Source: Chloroflexota bacterium (GTDB lineage: Bacteria > Chloroflexota > Anaerolineae > J102). Taken from it: a stretch of DNA of 8,283 bases. The position numbers and the translations under genes were made by a program. Numbering within the stretch: the stretch's first letter is position 1; the number at the start of each line of letters is the position of its first letter. The notes under the pieces were generated by a model. It saw only the letters and a list, made by a program, of their open reading frames with translations. It had not been told where the DNA came from and made no database searches. Positions 1 to 7,032 of this stretch are shown here, in pieces. The stretch spans positions 1 to 8,283 of the forward strand of contig JAADFV010000064.1 of the NCBI GenBank assembly GCA_013152695.1. Reading direction: 5' to 3'.

Positions 1-266
1 CGGTGAAGGGTACGCGTAATACCAGCACGGTTGTCTTCGGTAAAAACGCCGATACGGTCTACCACATAATTGATGTCGTCTTCCGTGATCTCGCGCTCGA
101 GGAGTTCGATATCCGTGTCTGTGTAGCGGGCCTCGGGCCGGCGTCCTAGATCGAGAATGATTTCGATCAGTTCGTTGTCGCGACCCATTTCCCGCAGACG
201 TTGGGTGATGGCCGGAGGTAGCACTTGCAGAAGCGCTTCCAAGTCATCGGTAATTTTCTGTTGCAT
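1..266 (-). CDS. R3H-domain nucleic-acid-binding ATPase, N-terminal part (runs off the left edge)
   Basis: This is the first 88 codons of a gene that continues beyond base 1; no stop codon occurs in the visible part. The protein begins MQQKITDDLEALLQVLPPAI and continues through DELIEI-like (NELIEIILDLGR), a TDTDIELLEREITEDDI stretch and a D-N-R-A-G-I-T-R-T-L-H segment. I recognise this as the N-terminus of the SpoIIIAA/Ycf45-like AAA ATPases that carry a C-terminal R3H domain and are common in Chloroflexota and cyanobacteria. In those proteins the Walker A and B motifs and the R3H module come later, so they lie outside the window and cannot be checked. The role is presumed to be ATP-dependent single-stranded nucleic-acid handling, but no process is firmly assigned. 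The start is uncertain: an in-frame ATG at 281 would add five residues (MIYSP), and neither start has a clear Shine-Dalgarno. The gene follows the GNAT-like gene on the same strand after about 135-150 nt. Confidence 0.8.
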   Translation of the reverse strand, partial: MQQKITDDLEALLQVLPPAITQRLREMGRDNELIEIILDLGRRPEARYTDTDIELLEREITEDDINYVVDRIGVFTEDNRAGITRTLH

Positions 267-308
267 TGGACTATAAATCATTATTTCTATTTGCCGAATC
301 TCGCAAAC

Positions 309-329
309 GCAACAGGATTGTCCCGTTGC
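309..329 (-). other. Hairpin between the GNAT-like gene and the R3H gene
   Basis: On the minus strand the arms are GCAACGGGA and TCCTGTTGC with a 3-nt loop (CAA). In minus-strand RNA all nine pairs form, one of them a G-U wobble. In plus-strand RNA the same position would be an A-C mismatch, so the structure suits the direction of the flanking genes. No T-run follows it, so it is not a standard intrinsic terminator. It may be an attenuating or stabilising element in the leader of the R3H gene, or the 3' end of the upstream mRNA. Found by eye only. Confidence 0.35.
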
Positions 330-416
330 CGACTGTAAATTAGCTCATTCGTATAGTACACATTCTGCACTAAGCCCAGAAAATGCACAAATCTTTCCGG
401 GTAATTGAGCGGAGAC

Positions 417-1445
417 TTATTTTTTTACAGGTGGCGGTTGTAAGTTGTACTCACTGGGAATCAACCCAGAAATAGGGACTTCAGCCATGTCGCGCAGGGA
501 GACTGCCTGTTTGTTTTGAATAGTAGTGTGTTTGACCAAACGAGTAAGGCTGGGCCCAGAGCGAAAACCATAGGCCCGCAAAAGAGGCCCAAAACTTGTT
601 TGGTAAGGACGTAAAGTGCAATAAACGGGATGCCGGGGATAGCGGCTAAGGATGTGAAGGCTATGCAAAATGATGTCGCGCACAGCATCGGTGGCTTCGG
701 GGGCACCGTACAAGCGTAACCAATGTCCTTTATTGCCGCGGATGATATGGGCTGCGGCCACAACATCTCCCTTCTCTTCGAATACCAAACCTTCACTGTG
801 TTCGGGTTGCCACCACGAACGCAAATGCAAGGGCGAGGGCGGATCATCATTCATGAGAAGCCGGCCTTCGGCCTGTTGCACCAAGGCGGGGGTGTAGCGT
901 GTATAAAGCCGGTGTAAAGCAAAGCTATCACTTTCCCGTTGAGGACGGACGAAAATAGCGGTGTCGGAGGAAAGAGGGGGGGGCGAAGAAACGCTGGGTA
1001 GCTGAAAAATCGTTTCTCGAATATACGGGGCAAAGCTACTATGGATAATCAGGGGTAAAGCCGTCGAATCGGAGTCTACGCAAATGTAGAGGCGCTGAAT
1101 ACCATGTTCGCCCGCATCTTTGACAATAAATTCTAAAAGTCGCTGCCAAATGGCAGTACTGGCGCGGGGATGATTGTCGGGATCGGGAGCAATCGCCATG
1201 ATATCGGCTTCGGGACGCGCCAGACGTTTGATCGCCTGAACAAAACCATACAAGGGCAAGGTATTGTCATCCGGGTGATAAAGATAGGTGGCTGCCCCGG
1301 TGCCGTGCCAGGCCAACGGTGCCCCCATCGCCGACCACAGGACCGAATGAGTGCCCGTAAGATGGCGCTCCAATTGCAGAGGGATGCTGTGACGTGATAA
1401 CTTTTGCAAACGCAGGCTATCGCGTAGCCGAAAAGGTTTTATCAA
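417..1445 (-). CDS. Tandem GNAT-like protein, possibly a degenerate acetyltransferase
   Basis: This 342-residue cytoplasmic protein opens with IKPFRLRDSLRL, the usual first strand and helix of a GNAT fold. It appears to hold two GNAT-like halves. The first, about 1-150, ends in a helix-strand-helix run (AGEHGIQRLYICVDSD, then FAPYIRETIFQL). The second, about 163-313, starts with VRPQRESDSFALHRLY and ends with PVYCTLRPYQTSFGPLLRAY-GFR, the typical last strands of the fold. The Q/R-x-x-G-x-G/A pyrophosphate loop expected for acetyl-CoA binding is not obvious in either half; at the equivalent place in the first I see HPRASTAIWQRLLEF. The protein may therefore be a regulatory or otherwise non-catalytic GNAT relative, and the substrate is unknown. 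The last 30 residues are a proline-rich tail ending PPPVKK. The start is TTG without a Shine-Dalgarno; a TAA lies in the same frame about 50 nt upstream and no ATG intervenes. Its own promoter lies at 1491-1518. Confidence 0.72.
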   Translation of the reverse strand: MIKPFRLRDSLRLQKLSRHSIPLQLERHLTGTHSVLWSAMGAPLAWHGTGAATYLYHPDDNTLPLYGFVQAIKRLARPEADIMAIAPDPDNHPRASTAIWQRLLEFIVKDAGEHGIQRLYICVDSDSTALPLIIHSSFAPYIRETIFQLPSVSSPPPLSSDTAIFVRPQRESDSFALHRLYTRYTPALVQQAEGRLLMNDDPPSPLHLRSWWQPEHSEGLVFEEKGDVVAAAHIIRGNKGHWLRLYGAPEATDAVRDIILHSLHILSRYPRHPVYCTLRPYQTSFGPLLRAYGFRSGPSLTRLVKHTTIQNKQAVSLRDMAEVPISGLIPSEYNLQPPPVKK

Positions 1446-1490
1446 GGTTGATATGGTGGGGAAGAAGGGAAGGGGAGTTTCTCTACACTC

Positions 1491-1518
1491 ATTTTACCAC
1501 TGAATGCCCTGCAAGCAA
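1491..1518 (-). promoter_or_regulatory. Extended -10 promoter for the GNAT-like and R3H genes
   Basis: On the minus strand TTGCTT (1513-1518) is separated by 16 nt from TAAAAT (1491-1496), and the -10 is preceded by TGG, giving the extended form TGGTAAAAT. The -10 matches the sigma-70 consensus at five of six positions; the -35 matches only its TTG. Transcription would begin near 1484, leaving a leader of about 40 nt before the TTG start at 1445. The placement in the 133-nt gap after proA fits a separate transcription unit. Judged by eye. Confidence 0.5.
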
Positions 1519-1578
1519 GTGACCCGGCTTCAATTTATGCGAGGCCCAGGCCAGCAGGGAGAGATAAGCAGCTTTCTC

Positions 1579-2841
1579 CTAACTGCGAACATGACCCTTA
1601 CCCAAGACAATCCATTTGTAGGTGGTGAGCTCCTGCAAACCCATGGGTCCGCGGGCGTGTAACTTTTGGGTACTCACGGCAACTTCGGCCCCTAAACCGA
1701 ACTGCCCGCCATCATTGAAACGCGTGGAAGCGTTGACAAAAACGGCAGCGCTATCAACTTCATCGAGGAAGCGCTGGGCATTACTCCAGGTTTCGGTTAG
1801 GATCGCTTCGGAGTGCCCTGTACCGTGGGCGCGGATGTGTTCGATGGCTTCATCTAGACCGGAGACTACACGCAATCCCAATGTCAGGTTCAACCACTCG
1901 GTGTCAAAGTCTTCTGGCCCTGCTGCAGAAACTGCCGAATGTTCACCGACCAGGGTCAGAGCTTGCGGAGCGGCACGAAAAGTCACGCCGGCCTCAGCCA
2001 GATAGGTGACGACGCGGGGAAGAAAGCCGGCAGCGAGGGATTCGTGCACAAGGAGGGTATCCAGAGCATTACAGACGCTGGGCCGCTGCGTTTTGGCGTT
2101 GTGGATGATGGGCAAGGCCTTGTCGAGATCTGCCGTAGCATCGACGTAGATGTGATTGATGCCGATGCCACCGGTAATGACGGGAATCGTGCTGTTCTCA
2201 CGGCATAGTTTATGCAAACCGGCGCCGCCCCGGGGAATGATCATGTCTACGTACTCGTGTAGCTTGAGCAGATGCCCCACGAGGGCGCGATCGGGGTCTT
2301 TGATGTATTGGATGGCAGTCTGGGGCAAGCCGACTTGTTCCAAAGCAGCATGAATCACCTGCAAAATAGCAAGATTGCTACGACGGATCTCTTTGCTTCC
2401 TCGCATAATGGCGGCATTGCCGGTCTTGAGGGCAAGCGCGGCGATATCGATGGTCACGTTGGGGCGGGCCTCGTAGATCAGGCCCAATACGCCCAAAGGG
2501 GTACGGCGACGACTGATACGAAGTCCGTTGGGGAGGAGACGGGCATCGAATTCACTCCCGACAGGATCGGGTAGCAAGGCAATGGCACGGGTATCGGCCG
2601 CAAAGCTCTGTAGGCGTTGGGGGGTGATAGTCATGCGGTCGATGAGGTTGTCGCGCAGCCCCGCAGCCTTGCCATCAGCCAGGTCTTGGGCATTGGCGGC
2701 AAGAATTTCATCTTGATGGGCGAGAAGACCATCGGCCATCGCCAGGAGAAGATCGTTTTTAGTTTGGGTGGATGTGGTTGCCAGGACATAAGAAGCAGCT
2801 TTGGCTGCCTTCCCCATGGGAATAAGTGGATTTGTGTTCAT
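1579..2841 (-). CDS. proA: Gamma-glutamyl phosphate reductase (glutamate-5-semialdehyde dehydrogenase)
   Basis: ProA reduces gamma-glutamyl phosphate with NADPH to glutamate 5-semialdehyde, the second step of proline synthesis in the cytoplasm. The semialdehyde cyclises spontaneously to pyrroline-5-carboxylate for ProC, which is not in this window. At 420 residues it has the normal family length. Landmarks in order: the N-terminal helix with [13 protein letters not shown] (9-21), the dinucleotide-binding region with [20 protein letters not shown] (115-134) and [14 protein letters not shown] (138-151), PRGGAGL (203-209), and the catalytic cysteine C257 in [16 protein letters not shown]. The ProA signature follows near 330-348 ([20 protein letters not shown]), then the C-terminal [19 protein letters not shown]. 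The ATG start is preceded 6 nt upstream by a weak AGAGAA. It lies 87 nt downstream of proB on the same strand, matching the metabolic order. No truncation or missing key residue was seen. Confidence 0.97.
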   Translation of the reverse strand: MNTNPLIPMGKAAKAASYVLATTSTQTKNDLLLAMADGLLAHQDEILAANAQDLADGKAAGLRDNLIDRMTITPQRLQSFAADTRAIALLPDPVGSEFDARLLPNGLRISRRRTPLGVLGLIYEARPNVTIDIAALALKTGNAAIMRGSKEIRRSNLAILQVIHAALEQVGLPQTAIQYIKDPDRALVGHLLKLHEYVDMIIPRGGAGLHKLCRENSTIPVITGGIGINHIYVDATADLDKALPIIHNAKTQRPSVCNALDTLLVHESLAAGFLPRVVTYLAEAGVTFRAAPQALTLVGEHSAVSAAGPEDFDTEWLNLTLGLRVVSGLDEAIEHIRAHGTGHSEAILTETWSNAQRFLDEVDSAAVFVNASTRFNDGGQFGLGAEVAVSTQKLHARGPMGLQELTTYKWIVLGKGHVRS

Positions 2842-2928
2842 GATCGGTTCTCTGGGGTGGTTGAGAAGGTGAAAAATTGCTGGATGGATGATGACGGTAG
2901 GAAAAAGAAGAAAGATGAAGCGAATGAC

Positions 2929-4053
2929 CTAAAGCAAAATGAGATCGTTGCGGTGGATAACAGCATCGCCGTATTCGTAGCCTAAAACAGTTTCGATTTG
3001 TTGGGAGTGAAGACCTTGAATCTGTCGAACATCGGCAGCATGGTAGCGGACCATGCCTCGCGCGATTTCTTTTCCTCGAGAATCGTAGATACTGATGGTA
3101 TCCCCGCGCTCGAAGTGGCCATCTACAGCGGTGATGCCGATGGGTAAGAGGCTACTGCCTTGGCTACGTAACGCCCGGCTGGCTCCGGCATCTACGGTGA
3201 TGCGACCAGTGGTCGTGTATCCGGCCAGGAGCCAGCGTTTGCGACTTTCGGGATGGCTGGTACGCGGGGTAAAACGGGTACCTAGGGCCTCACCTTGTAC
3301 TAACCGGGGCAATACGTCGGGAATACTACCGGCAGTAATGATGACGGTGACGCCGGCAGCCATTGCTGTTTCTGCCGCCTGGAGTTTGGTGGTCATACCG
3401 CCGGTACCCAAACCGCTGATACTCCCTCCTGCTTGTGCTCGCAGACGCTCATCAATTTGCGTCACTTCGGAGATCAGCTCGGCCTCAGGATTTTGGCGGG
3501 GATCCGATGTAAAAAGACCAGGGGTATCGGTAAGAAGAATGAGTAAGTCGGCTTCGGCCATGGTTGCCACCATTGCCGAAAGATTGTCGTTATCGCCGAC
3601 ACGGATTTCCTCGGCGGTGACAGTGTCATTTTCATTGACGATGGGCAGGATGCGATGACGGAGTAGGGAGCTCAGGGTCTGACGGGCATTGAGATAACGG
3701 CGGCGTTGCTGTAAATCGGCACGGGTCAGCAACATTTGGCCTACGTAAATATCGTAGATATCGAAATATTGTTGGTAGAGCCCCATAAGCTTGAGCTGGC
3801 CCACAGCGCTGAGCATCTGCTTGGCGGGTACAAAGGGGGGGAGCTCAGGAAAGCCTAATTGTTCCTTGCCCGCAGCCATAGCGCCGGAACTCACCAGAAT
3901 AAGCTCGAGTCCCTGCTCATGCAGGTAGGCGCATTGGCGAACCAGTTCGATTAAACGGGGTCGGTTGAGGTAAGGAGTGTCGGCCGTGAGGACACTGGTA
4001 CCGAGTTTGATGACGACACGACGAAAGGGCAGTGAAGTAGTGAGAGAGTTCAA
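2929..4053 (-). CDS. proB: Glutamate 5-kinase with C-terminal PUA domain
   Basis: ProB phosphorylates glutamate with ATP to gamma-glutamyl phosphate, the committed step of proline synthesis, and in this family is usually feedback-inhibited by proline. The 374-residue protein has the common two-domain form. The amino-acid kinase domain runs from about 10 to 262, with VVIKLGTSVL (13-22), LILVSSGAMAAGKEQLG (51-67), NENDTV (140-145), VGDNDNLSAMVA (152-163), LLTDTPGLF (173-181) and GLGTGGMTTKLQAAETA (214-230). A PUA domain from about 282 to 374 begins GRITVDAGASRAL and ends in GDAVIHRNDLILL. The start is TTG, forced by an in-frame TGA three codons upstream and supported by AGGA 11 nt upstream. The labile product is handed to ProA, so the adjacent same-strand proA gene fits. 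It follows the M23 gene after 98 nt, with no convincing promoter in between. Confidence 0.96.
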   Translation of the reverse strand: MNSLTTSLPFRRVVIKLGTSVLTADTPYLNRPRLIELVRQCAYLHEQGLELILVSSGAMAAGKEQLGFPELPPFVPAKQMLSAVGQLKLMGLYQQYFDIYDIYVGQMLLTRADLQQRRRYLNARQTLSSLLRHRILPIVNENDTVTAEEIRVGDNDNLSAMVATMAEADLLILLTDTPGLFTSDPRQNPEAELISEVTQIDERLRAQAGGSISGLGTGGMTTKLQAAETAMAAGVTVIITAGSIPDVLPRLVQGEALGTRFTPRTSHPESRKRWLLAGYTTTGRITVDAGASRALRSQGSSLLPIGITAVDGHFERGDTISIYDSRGKEIARGMVRYHAADVRQIQGLHSQQIETVLGYEYGDAVIHRNDLILL

Positions 4054-4064
4054 TTCTGGTCACG

Positions 4065-4068
4065 TCCT
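4065..4068 (-). promoter_or_regulatory. Shine-Dalgarno of proB (supports the TTG start)
   Basis: On the minus strand AGGA lies 11 nt before the TTG start of proB. That spacing is slightly long, but no other purine-rich site lies closer and no other in-frame start exists before the conserved kinase strand. The stop codon of a 24-codon upstream ORF (4141 down to 4067) overlaps this site. Confidence 0.5.
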
Positions 4069-4151
4069 AAATATTGATTTTTATGTTTTCTCCAGGAACG
4101 ACAAAGGTCACCTGTGGGAGGCAAGCATGAGAGTAAAGCATCAGCGAAAAG

Positions 4152-4868
4152 CTAGGAATCAAAATAGCGGTCTATTTCGTTGCGTCGCCGCACATCCAAT
4201 TCTTGGGCCCAGCTTTGCATCAATGCCGACAATGTAGCCAACACATCCGTGTCGGGAGGGAGCTCACCCGGGATGAAGCGCTGTAACAAAGTGGAGACAG
4301 CCTCTCGCCACAGGTCCGCCTGTTCCAACAGCTCACCCCGTTCAAAGGCGAAAGAGCCCTGTGCATCTTTAAGTGCCTGTTGGGCCTCTTGCAGGGCCTG
4401 CTGCAATTCTTGTAACTGCTCATCTGAGGGAGATTCTGTTGGCCAGATGAGAAAGCGCTGGGGGTTGGTATAGCCGTTCCAGCCGTCATCTGTTTGATAG
4501 GGTTTGACGCGCATACCAAAATGGAGGTGAGGGCCTGTGCTGAAGCCGGTGTTGCCGGAAAGAGCTATGACATCTCCCTGATCGACGTTCTGGTTCTTTC
4601 TTACCTTGAATTCACTGAGGTGAGCATACAAAGATTGTCCCCAATCGTGCTGAAGTTTGATGTGGCGGCCAAAGCCTTCTTTGTCTTCTGCTTTGAGAAT
4701 GACTTTGCCACGATCAACAGCCAGAATAGGAGTGCCTACAGGCATGCTCCAGTCGATACCATTGTGGCCGGGAAGGCCTAGTCTGGCATAGACACTGGGA
4801 TTTTCACCAAAACCTTGGGTGAGCCGGTGACTACCGGTAAAAGGAAGAGGAACTCGGGGATCGGCCAC
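4152..4868 (-). CDS. M23/LytM-type metallopeptidase without a signal peptide
   Basis: M23 peptidases are zinc endopeptidases that cleave peptide crosslinks in peptidoglycan. The catalytic domain fills residues about 10-140 of 238. H35 and D39 (GHNGIDW) and H116 (GPHLHFGMR, 112-120) are the expected zinc ligands, and H83 (YAHLSEF) and H114 complete the active site, so the enzyme looks catalytically intact. The loop GDVIALSGNTGFSTGPHLHF is typical of LytM domains. After a TNPQRFL segment (135-141) comes a glutamine- and alanine-rich helix (about 148-175) predicted to form a short coiled coil, then a mostly helical tail to 238. I see no signal peptide, transmembrane segment, LysM or SH3 domain; the N-terminus starts MADPRVPLPF directly at the fold. 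The cellular location is therefore unclear. The GTG start is well supported by AAGGAG 7 nt upstream. It lies between the DUF971 gene (55 nt) and proB (98 nt), with no obvious functional tie to proline synthesis. Confidence 0.9.
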   Translation of the reverse strand: MADPRVPLPFTGSHRLTQGFGENPSVYARLGLPGHNGIDWSMPVGTPILAVDRGKVILKAEDKEGFGRHIKLQHDWGQSLYAHLSEFKVRKNQNVDQGDVIALSGNTGFSTGPHLHFGMRVKPYQTDDGWNGYTNPQRFLIWPTESPSDEQLQELQQALQEAQQALKDAQGSFAFERGELLEQADLWREAVSTLLQRFIPGELPPDTDVLATLSALMQSWAQELDVRRRNEIDRYFDS

Positions 4869-4875
4869 AACGAGG

Positions 4876-4881
4876 CTCCTT
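4876..4881 (-). promoter_or_regulatory. Strong Shine-Dalgarno setting the GTG start of the M23 gene
   Basis: On the minus strand AAGGAG is followed by 7 nt and then GTG, a near-ideal arrangement that fixes the non-ATG start. The site sits directly after a small inverted repeat, TGACA-N8-TGTCA (4881-4898), whose last base is the first A of the AAGGAG. Confidence 0.7.
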
Positions 4882-4923
4882 GACAGGGGGAAATGTCAGA
4901 AGGCCGGGTAAAGAGGTGGGATG

Positions 4924-5262
4924 TCAGGCGCTGGGAGCTTGGGGACAAAGGGGACGAAGAATCGTCCAGGCATAAATACCGGCGTTGTGTCCATCGGCCC
5001 AGGTAATTTGAAGAGCATAGCCGCCAAGGATGTCGGCACTTACCACTTCGCTGGATACTCCCGGGGGCGGATTTCTCCTGAGATCGGCCGGGTCAATGGG
5101 TTGTCCCATATTTTCGTGCCCACCCTGGCATTCGGCACAGGGACAGATGTTGCGAATGCCGGGTAAGGGATATTCACAATGAGCGCCGTCAAGCCAGTCG
5201 ATGATGAGCAGTTGGCGTGGACGGTCGATGGTGATGTTGGTCGGTTGAGGATCGTTGATCAT
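4924..5262 (-). CDS. DUF971 (GBBH-like N-terminal domain) protein with a Cys3His metal site
   Basis: This small 112-residue protein consists of a single DUF971 domain, the fold found at the N-terminus of gamma-butyrobetaine hydroxylase. Three cysteines, C40, C42 and C45 (NICPCAECQGG), and H92 (WADGHNAGIYAW) match the spacing of the Cys3His zinc site known from that enzyme. The closing D-G-H-x-x-G-I-Y-x-W-x-x-L-R motif (90-103) is the family hallmark. Standalone bacterial DUF971 proteins and DUF971 fusions to Mrp/ApbC-type scaffolds suggest a role in Fe-S cluster or metal handling, but no biochemical function is settled. The ATG lies 2 nt after the stop of the acyl-CoA dehydrogenase (TAA-CC-ATG) and has no Shine-Dalgarno, which points to translational coupling. 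Its TGA stop is 55 nt before the M23 gene. The family assignment is firm; the function is not. Confidence 0.9.
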   Translation of the reverse strand: MINDPQPTNITIDRPRQLLIIDWLDGAHCEYPLPGIRNICPCAECQGGHENMGQPIDPADLRRNPPPGVSSEVVSADILGGYALQITWADGHNAGIYAWTILRPLCPQAPSA

Positions 5263-5264
5263 GG

Positions 5265-7016
5265 TTAAAGTTGGGCAATGATTTGATGTAAGCGGCTGCT
5301 ATAATCGGGGTCTTGAAGAGGATCGTACTGGGAGCGAAGATAACGATTGAGGAAAAAGTCGAGCCATAAAGGCTTTTCGCTCTCCTGCGCCTGACTTAGC
5401 TCCCAGCCAGCTTCGCTGAGAAGACAAACAGCCTGGACTAAAACAGCCATCTTGTCGACGACACGACGTATGTGGGCCTGCTGGAAGAGAGTATCCGCGG
5501 CCAATAGAGTCTTTACCAAATCTCGCGTATCATCAAGATATCGCGTCAACTCCAGGCGTTGATCATAAAGGCTATGGGCTGTGATCTCCGTCAGAAGCTG
5601 TTCGAGATAAGTAAAGAGATGCTCATGAAGCTGGTATTTTCGCATATCTCGCATCACTTGCAAACACAGCACATTATGGCTACCCTCCCAGCTCTCGAAG
5701 ACCAGGGCATCGCGATAAAGACGAGGGATGATGGAGAAATCCTCGATGGCACCATTCCCACCGAGAATCTCTTGGGCACGGCGGATGCTGAGACTGCTCT
5801 GTACAGAAGTCCAGTATTTGTTGATATTGACGAGCAAACGATGGACGCCCCGTTCACCTTCGGAAGCAAGCCCCACATCGATGCGATCGATGAGATGGCT
5901 AAGGCGCATGGTCGAAGCCAGCATTGCCCCCAAATCCACCTTGATCTCGGCCAAAGCTTCCGCAACGAGAGGATATTCTACGATCGGATATCCAAAGGCC
6001 CAGCGATGCTGGGCAAAATGCCAGGCCTCGACATACGCACGACGAAGAAGACCGGCAGACCCCACAGCATTGGCCCAACGCGAGGTATTGAGTACTAATT
6101 CTGTAACGATGTGAATACCATCTTCGATATCACCAAGGGGATAAGCCACAGCCCTATCGAAATCAATCTCTCCCGTGGCCATGGTTCTGGTGCCAAACTT
6201 GGTCTTGAGACGACGAAGATAAAAGGTGTTCAGTGAGCCATCGGGTAGGTGTCGTGGCACTAGAAACACGCCTAAACCGCGTGTTCCTGCTGCTGCCCCT
6301 TTGGGGCGGGCGGTGATAAGCATTTGTTCGGCATTGGCCACGGAGCAAAACCATTTTTCGCCGGTGACACGCCAGGTGCCATCAGGATCACGTTCCGCCA
6401 CAACAGCATTGGCCCCTACATCGGAGCCCCCCTGTACTTCGGTAAGGTATTGCGAGGCAACATCTTTATTTTCGTAGTCGCTGCTCAAGAGGGCCGGCAG
6501 ATAGCGCTCTTGCTGTTCGCGACTTCCTACCGTCTGCAAGGTTCGAATCAGCCCCATGGTACATACGATTGGACAGACATGCCCCATCTCTCCTGCCTGG
6601 CTCAGCAGGTAGAAATATGCACTTTGCAAAGTGGCATTCCCTGCATGTGCTTGTAAGGAAAGAATACCGGATTCATAGGCAGGGCGGCCGGCCGTATGGT
6701 AAGTCGGATGAAAAACAACCTCCTCCGTGCGGCGGCCGATACCATCCCAGCGCGCAAGGCGAGGGTGATTCTCAGGTAGATCGTTGATGGTAGCTGCAGG
6801 ATCGATTACTGTGGCGACTTTTTCACCAAAATCGGATAAAGCCGTAAAAGCTCCTTGATAAGTTGCCTCCCCAAGATACATTTGTAGAATGCGTTGGAAG
6901 TTAGGATCGGCGGTAAAAAAGTTTTGGGGGATACTCTCCCGCCACGCCACTAACTGATTTCGCCCTTCTATCTGGGCCGAAAGTACAGGGGGTTGTGGAG
7001 AGGAAATCGCACTCAT
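5265..7016 (-). CDS. AidB-type acyl-CoA dehydrogenase (FAD flavoprotein)
   Basis: This 583-residue protein belongs to the acyl-CoA dehydrogenase superfamily and looks closest to the AidB-like branch. An N-terminal helical part (about 20-185) is followed by the flavin-contacting loop LTEVQGGSDVGAN (191-203) and the beta domain with TGEKWFCSVANAEQMLIT (218-235). The C-terminal helical domain carries RRAQEILGGNGAIED (412-426), and E444 in ESWEGSHNV occupies the position of the catalytic glutamate. A further helical extension runs from about 460 to 583, as in AidB. By my count this extension has 18 acidic and 12 Lys/Arg residues, so the basic DNA-binding surface of E. coli AidB is not evident. 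A metabolic role in oxidising an unknown acyl-CoA seems more likely than alkylation-damage protection. The ATG is preceded by AGGA 8 nt upstream. It is the first gene of the probable five-gene minus-strand cluster and is divergent from the secreted protein gene. Specific substrate not identifiable. Confidence 0.9.
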   Translation of the reverse strand: MSAISSPQPPVLSAQIEGRNQLVAWRESIPQNFFTADPNFQRILQMYLGEATYQGAFTALSDFGEKVATVIDPAATINDLPENHPRLARWDGIGRRTEEVVFHPTYHTAGRPAYESGILSLQAHAGNATLQSAYFYLLSQAGEMGHVCPIVCTMGLIRTLQTVGSREQQERYLPALLSSDYENKDVASQYLTEVQGGSDVGANAVVAERDPDGTWRVTGEKWFCSVANAEQMLITARPKGAAAGTRGLGVFLVPRHLPDGSLNTFYLRRLKTKFGTRTMATGEIDFDRAVAYPLGDIEDGIHIVTELVLNTSRWANAVGSAGLLRRAYVEAWHFAQHRWAFGYPIVEYPLVAEALAEIKVDLGAMLASTMRLSHLIDRIDVGLASEGERGVHRLLVNINKYWTSVQSSLSIRRAQEILGGNGAIEDFSIIPRLYRDALVFESWEGSHNVLCLQVMRDMRKYQLHEHLFTYLEQLLTEITAHSLYDQRLELTRYLDDTRDLVKTLLAADTLFQQAHIRRVVDKMAVLVQAVCLLSEAGWELSQAQESEKPLWLDFFLNRYLRSQYDPLQDPDYSSRLHQIIAQL

Positions 7017-7032
7017 GATGAAAGTCCTGCCT

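Noticed and set aside
282..416. Weak -10 (TACTAT on the minus strand) for the R3H gene
   Set aside because: No -35 at the right spacing and only four of six -10 matches.
1507..1558. Distant inverted repeat CCCTGC...GCAGGG after proA as a terminator
   Set aside because: The arms are only 6 bp with a loop of about 40 nt and no T-run, and the right arm overlaps the better supported promoter region.
3095..3658. 187-codon open frame on the plus strand
   Set aside because: It is fully antisense to the strongly conserved proB kinase domain, with an Arg/Ser/Pro-rich composition typical of a shadow frame.
4078..4104. Possible promoter upstream of proB (TTGTCG, 15 nt, TAAAAA on the minus strand)
   Set aside because: Both boxes match at only four of six positions and the 15-nt spacing is short; not enough to call in this A/T-rich gap.
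4054..4154. Read-through of the M23 TAG stop into the downstream gap
   Set aside because: The frame stays open to the proB start, but the translation has no family resemblance and the M23 protein already ends in a plausible tail.
5559..6114. Open frames of 179 and 128 codons on the plus strand
   Set aside because: Both are antisense to the acyl-CoA dehydrogenase, overlap each other, and show no family features.
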